Shown here in pieces: positions 63,679 through 64,000 of a stretch of 64,000 nt of DNA. Every line of letters starts with the position of its first letter. Within the stretch, counting starts at the first letter, position 1. Made by a program: the position numbers and the translations under genes. The DNA lies in assembly GCF_012986595.1 (NCBI RefSeq), contig NZ_JAAQYM010000002.1, positions 310,001 through 374,000 on the forward strand, written 5' to 3'. The stretch is from Pseudomonas koreensis. Its GTDB lineage: Bacteria; Pseudomonadota; Gammaproteobacteria; Pseudomonadales; Pseudomonadaceae. Below the pieces are notes generated by a model. That model saw only the letters and a list, made by a program, of their open reading frames with translations. It was not told the DNA's origin and searched no databases.

Positions 63679-63906
63679 TTACTGCTTACCCTTCTCGCTG
63701 ATCCATCCTGCCGCCCAGCTCATTGGGTCTTTCGTTCCCATCGGCTTGAGTGGCTTGCCATCCCGGGCTGCCTGCCTGCCCTCCTCCTCTGTTTCACCGT
63801 GAATCCATACGGTTGTTTGCCTAAAACCAGCTTCGCGCTGACGCTCTTTGTAGATCCTCTGGCGATCGGCCGCAGATAGCGGGCCTTTCGATTCATCTTG
63901 CTTCAC
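63679..63906 (-). CDS. Hypothetical element protein, 75 aa
   Basis: 75 residues from a GTG with GGAGG 6 nt upstream. Basic N-terminal half with a helix rich in charged residues (SAADRQRIYKERQREAGFRQTTVWIHG), reminiscent of small RHH-like or phage regulatory proteins. Two 14-bp direct repeats lie in its promoter region. Confidence 0.62.
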   Translation of the reverse strand: MKQDESKGPLSAADRQRIYKERQREAGFRQTTVWIHGETEEEGRQAARDGKPLKPMGTKDPMSWAAGWISEKGKQ

Positions 63907-63915
63907 AACAACCTC

Positions 63916-63963
63916 CGTTAGCAGTCACGATAGACCAATAATGAATCATCGTTAGCAGTCACG
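63916..63963. repeat. Two 14-bp direct repeats upstream of the 75-aa gene
   Basis: CGTTAGCAGTCACG occurs identically at 63916-63929 and 63950-63963, 34 bp apart. It overlaps the Shine-Dalgarno region of the 75-aa gene and extends into its upstream region; candidate operators. Confidence 0.65.
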
Positions 63964-64000
63964 CAAGAGGAAGGGTGCAAAAAAATTACACCCCCAGAGA

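Larger units (their letters stand above)
59150..64000. mobile_element. Left end of an integrated element (genomic island or prophage)
   Basis: The element begins at the tRNA-Arg remnant, continues with a tyrosine integrase, an excisionase-like HTH, several small HTH and unknown proteins, and direct-repeat arrays. The window ends before any structural, conjugation or cargo genes, so prophage and island cannot be told apart. Confidence 0.8.

Overview
The window is chromosomal DNA of a Pseudomonas, most likely of the P. fluorescens complex. The grounds are the gene order gacS-pirRS-cysM-rlmD-relA-mazG, the fabAB pair, the flgA/flgMN/cheVR/flgBCDE flagellar block, high GC with C/G-ending codons, and many paired REP hairpins (GTGGGAGCGAGC, GTGGCGAGGGAGC, TGTAGGAGCTGCCG types) between genes. 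The first ~59.1 kb is core genome. From about 59.15 kb the sequence becomes the left end of an integrated element that runs off the right edge.

Layout. 1-3.6 kb: end of a TonB-dependent receptor, an orphan periplasmic binding protein and a hybrid histidine kinase, read as one operon. 3.9-5.6 kb: fabA-fabB (unsaturated fatty acid synthesis). 5.9-14.7 kb: a small protein, then on the minus strand yaiL-like, mazG, relA, rlmD, cysM and a PirS/PirR-like two-component pair. 14.9-18.7 kb: gacS and ldhA. 18.7-25.7 kb: small housekeeping and hypothetical genes (zinc ribbon protein, META lipoprotein, TlpA-like thioredoxin lipoprotein, arsC-like, wrbA, DUF2069, 3-methyladenine glycosylase, ttcA, Yip1, SprT). 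25.8-29.9 kb: a CaiB-type CoA transferase, dctA with a sigma-54 promoter, and an AraC regulator. 30-36.4 kb: phoPQ, a dienelactone hydrolase, a phosphopantetheinyl transferase and an RstAB-like pair. 36.4-40.2 kb: nrdA with a long structured leader and NrdR boxes. 40.4-44.0 kb: an RTX protein with 615-bp internal repeats. 44.3-52.1 kb: flgEDCB, cheR, cheV, flgA, flgM, flgN and a PilZ flagellar brake, with recognisable sigma-54 and sigma-28 promoters. 52.3-59.1 kb: an MFS transporter, a gamma-glutamylpolyamine synthetase-like enzyme, a soluble kinase with its TPR response regulator, and an LprI-like protein.

The element at 59.15-64 kb starts at a 47-nt 3' tRNA-Arg(CCU) remnant. It carries a tyrosine integrase interrupted by one in-frame stop, an excisionase-like HTH, a mini-ORF holding a perfect 13-bp hairpin, two small HTH proteins, an array of GTGCGCA repeats, and a tightly coupled minus-strand block of small unknown genes. 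This is the least explained part of the window.

Signalling is dense: six two-component modules occur in 64 kb. Regulatory sites read directly from sequence include sigma-54 promoters for dctA, flgB and (weaker) flgA, a sigma-28 promoter for flgM, a PhoP box, an NrdR box pair and a possible Fur box.
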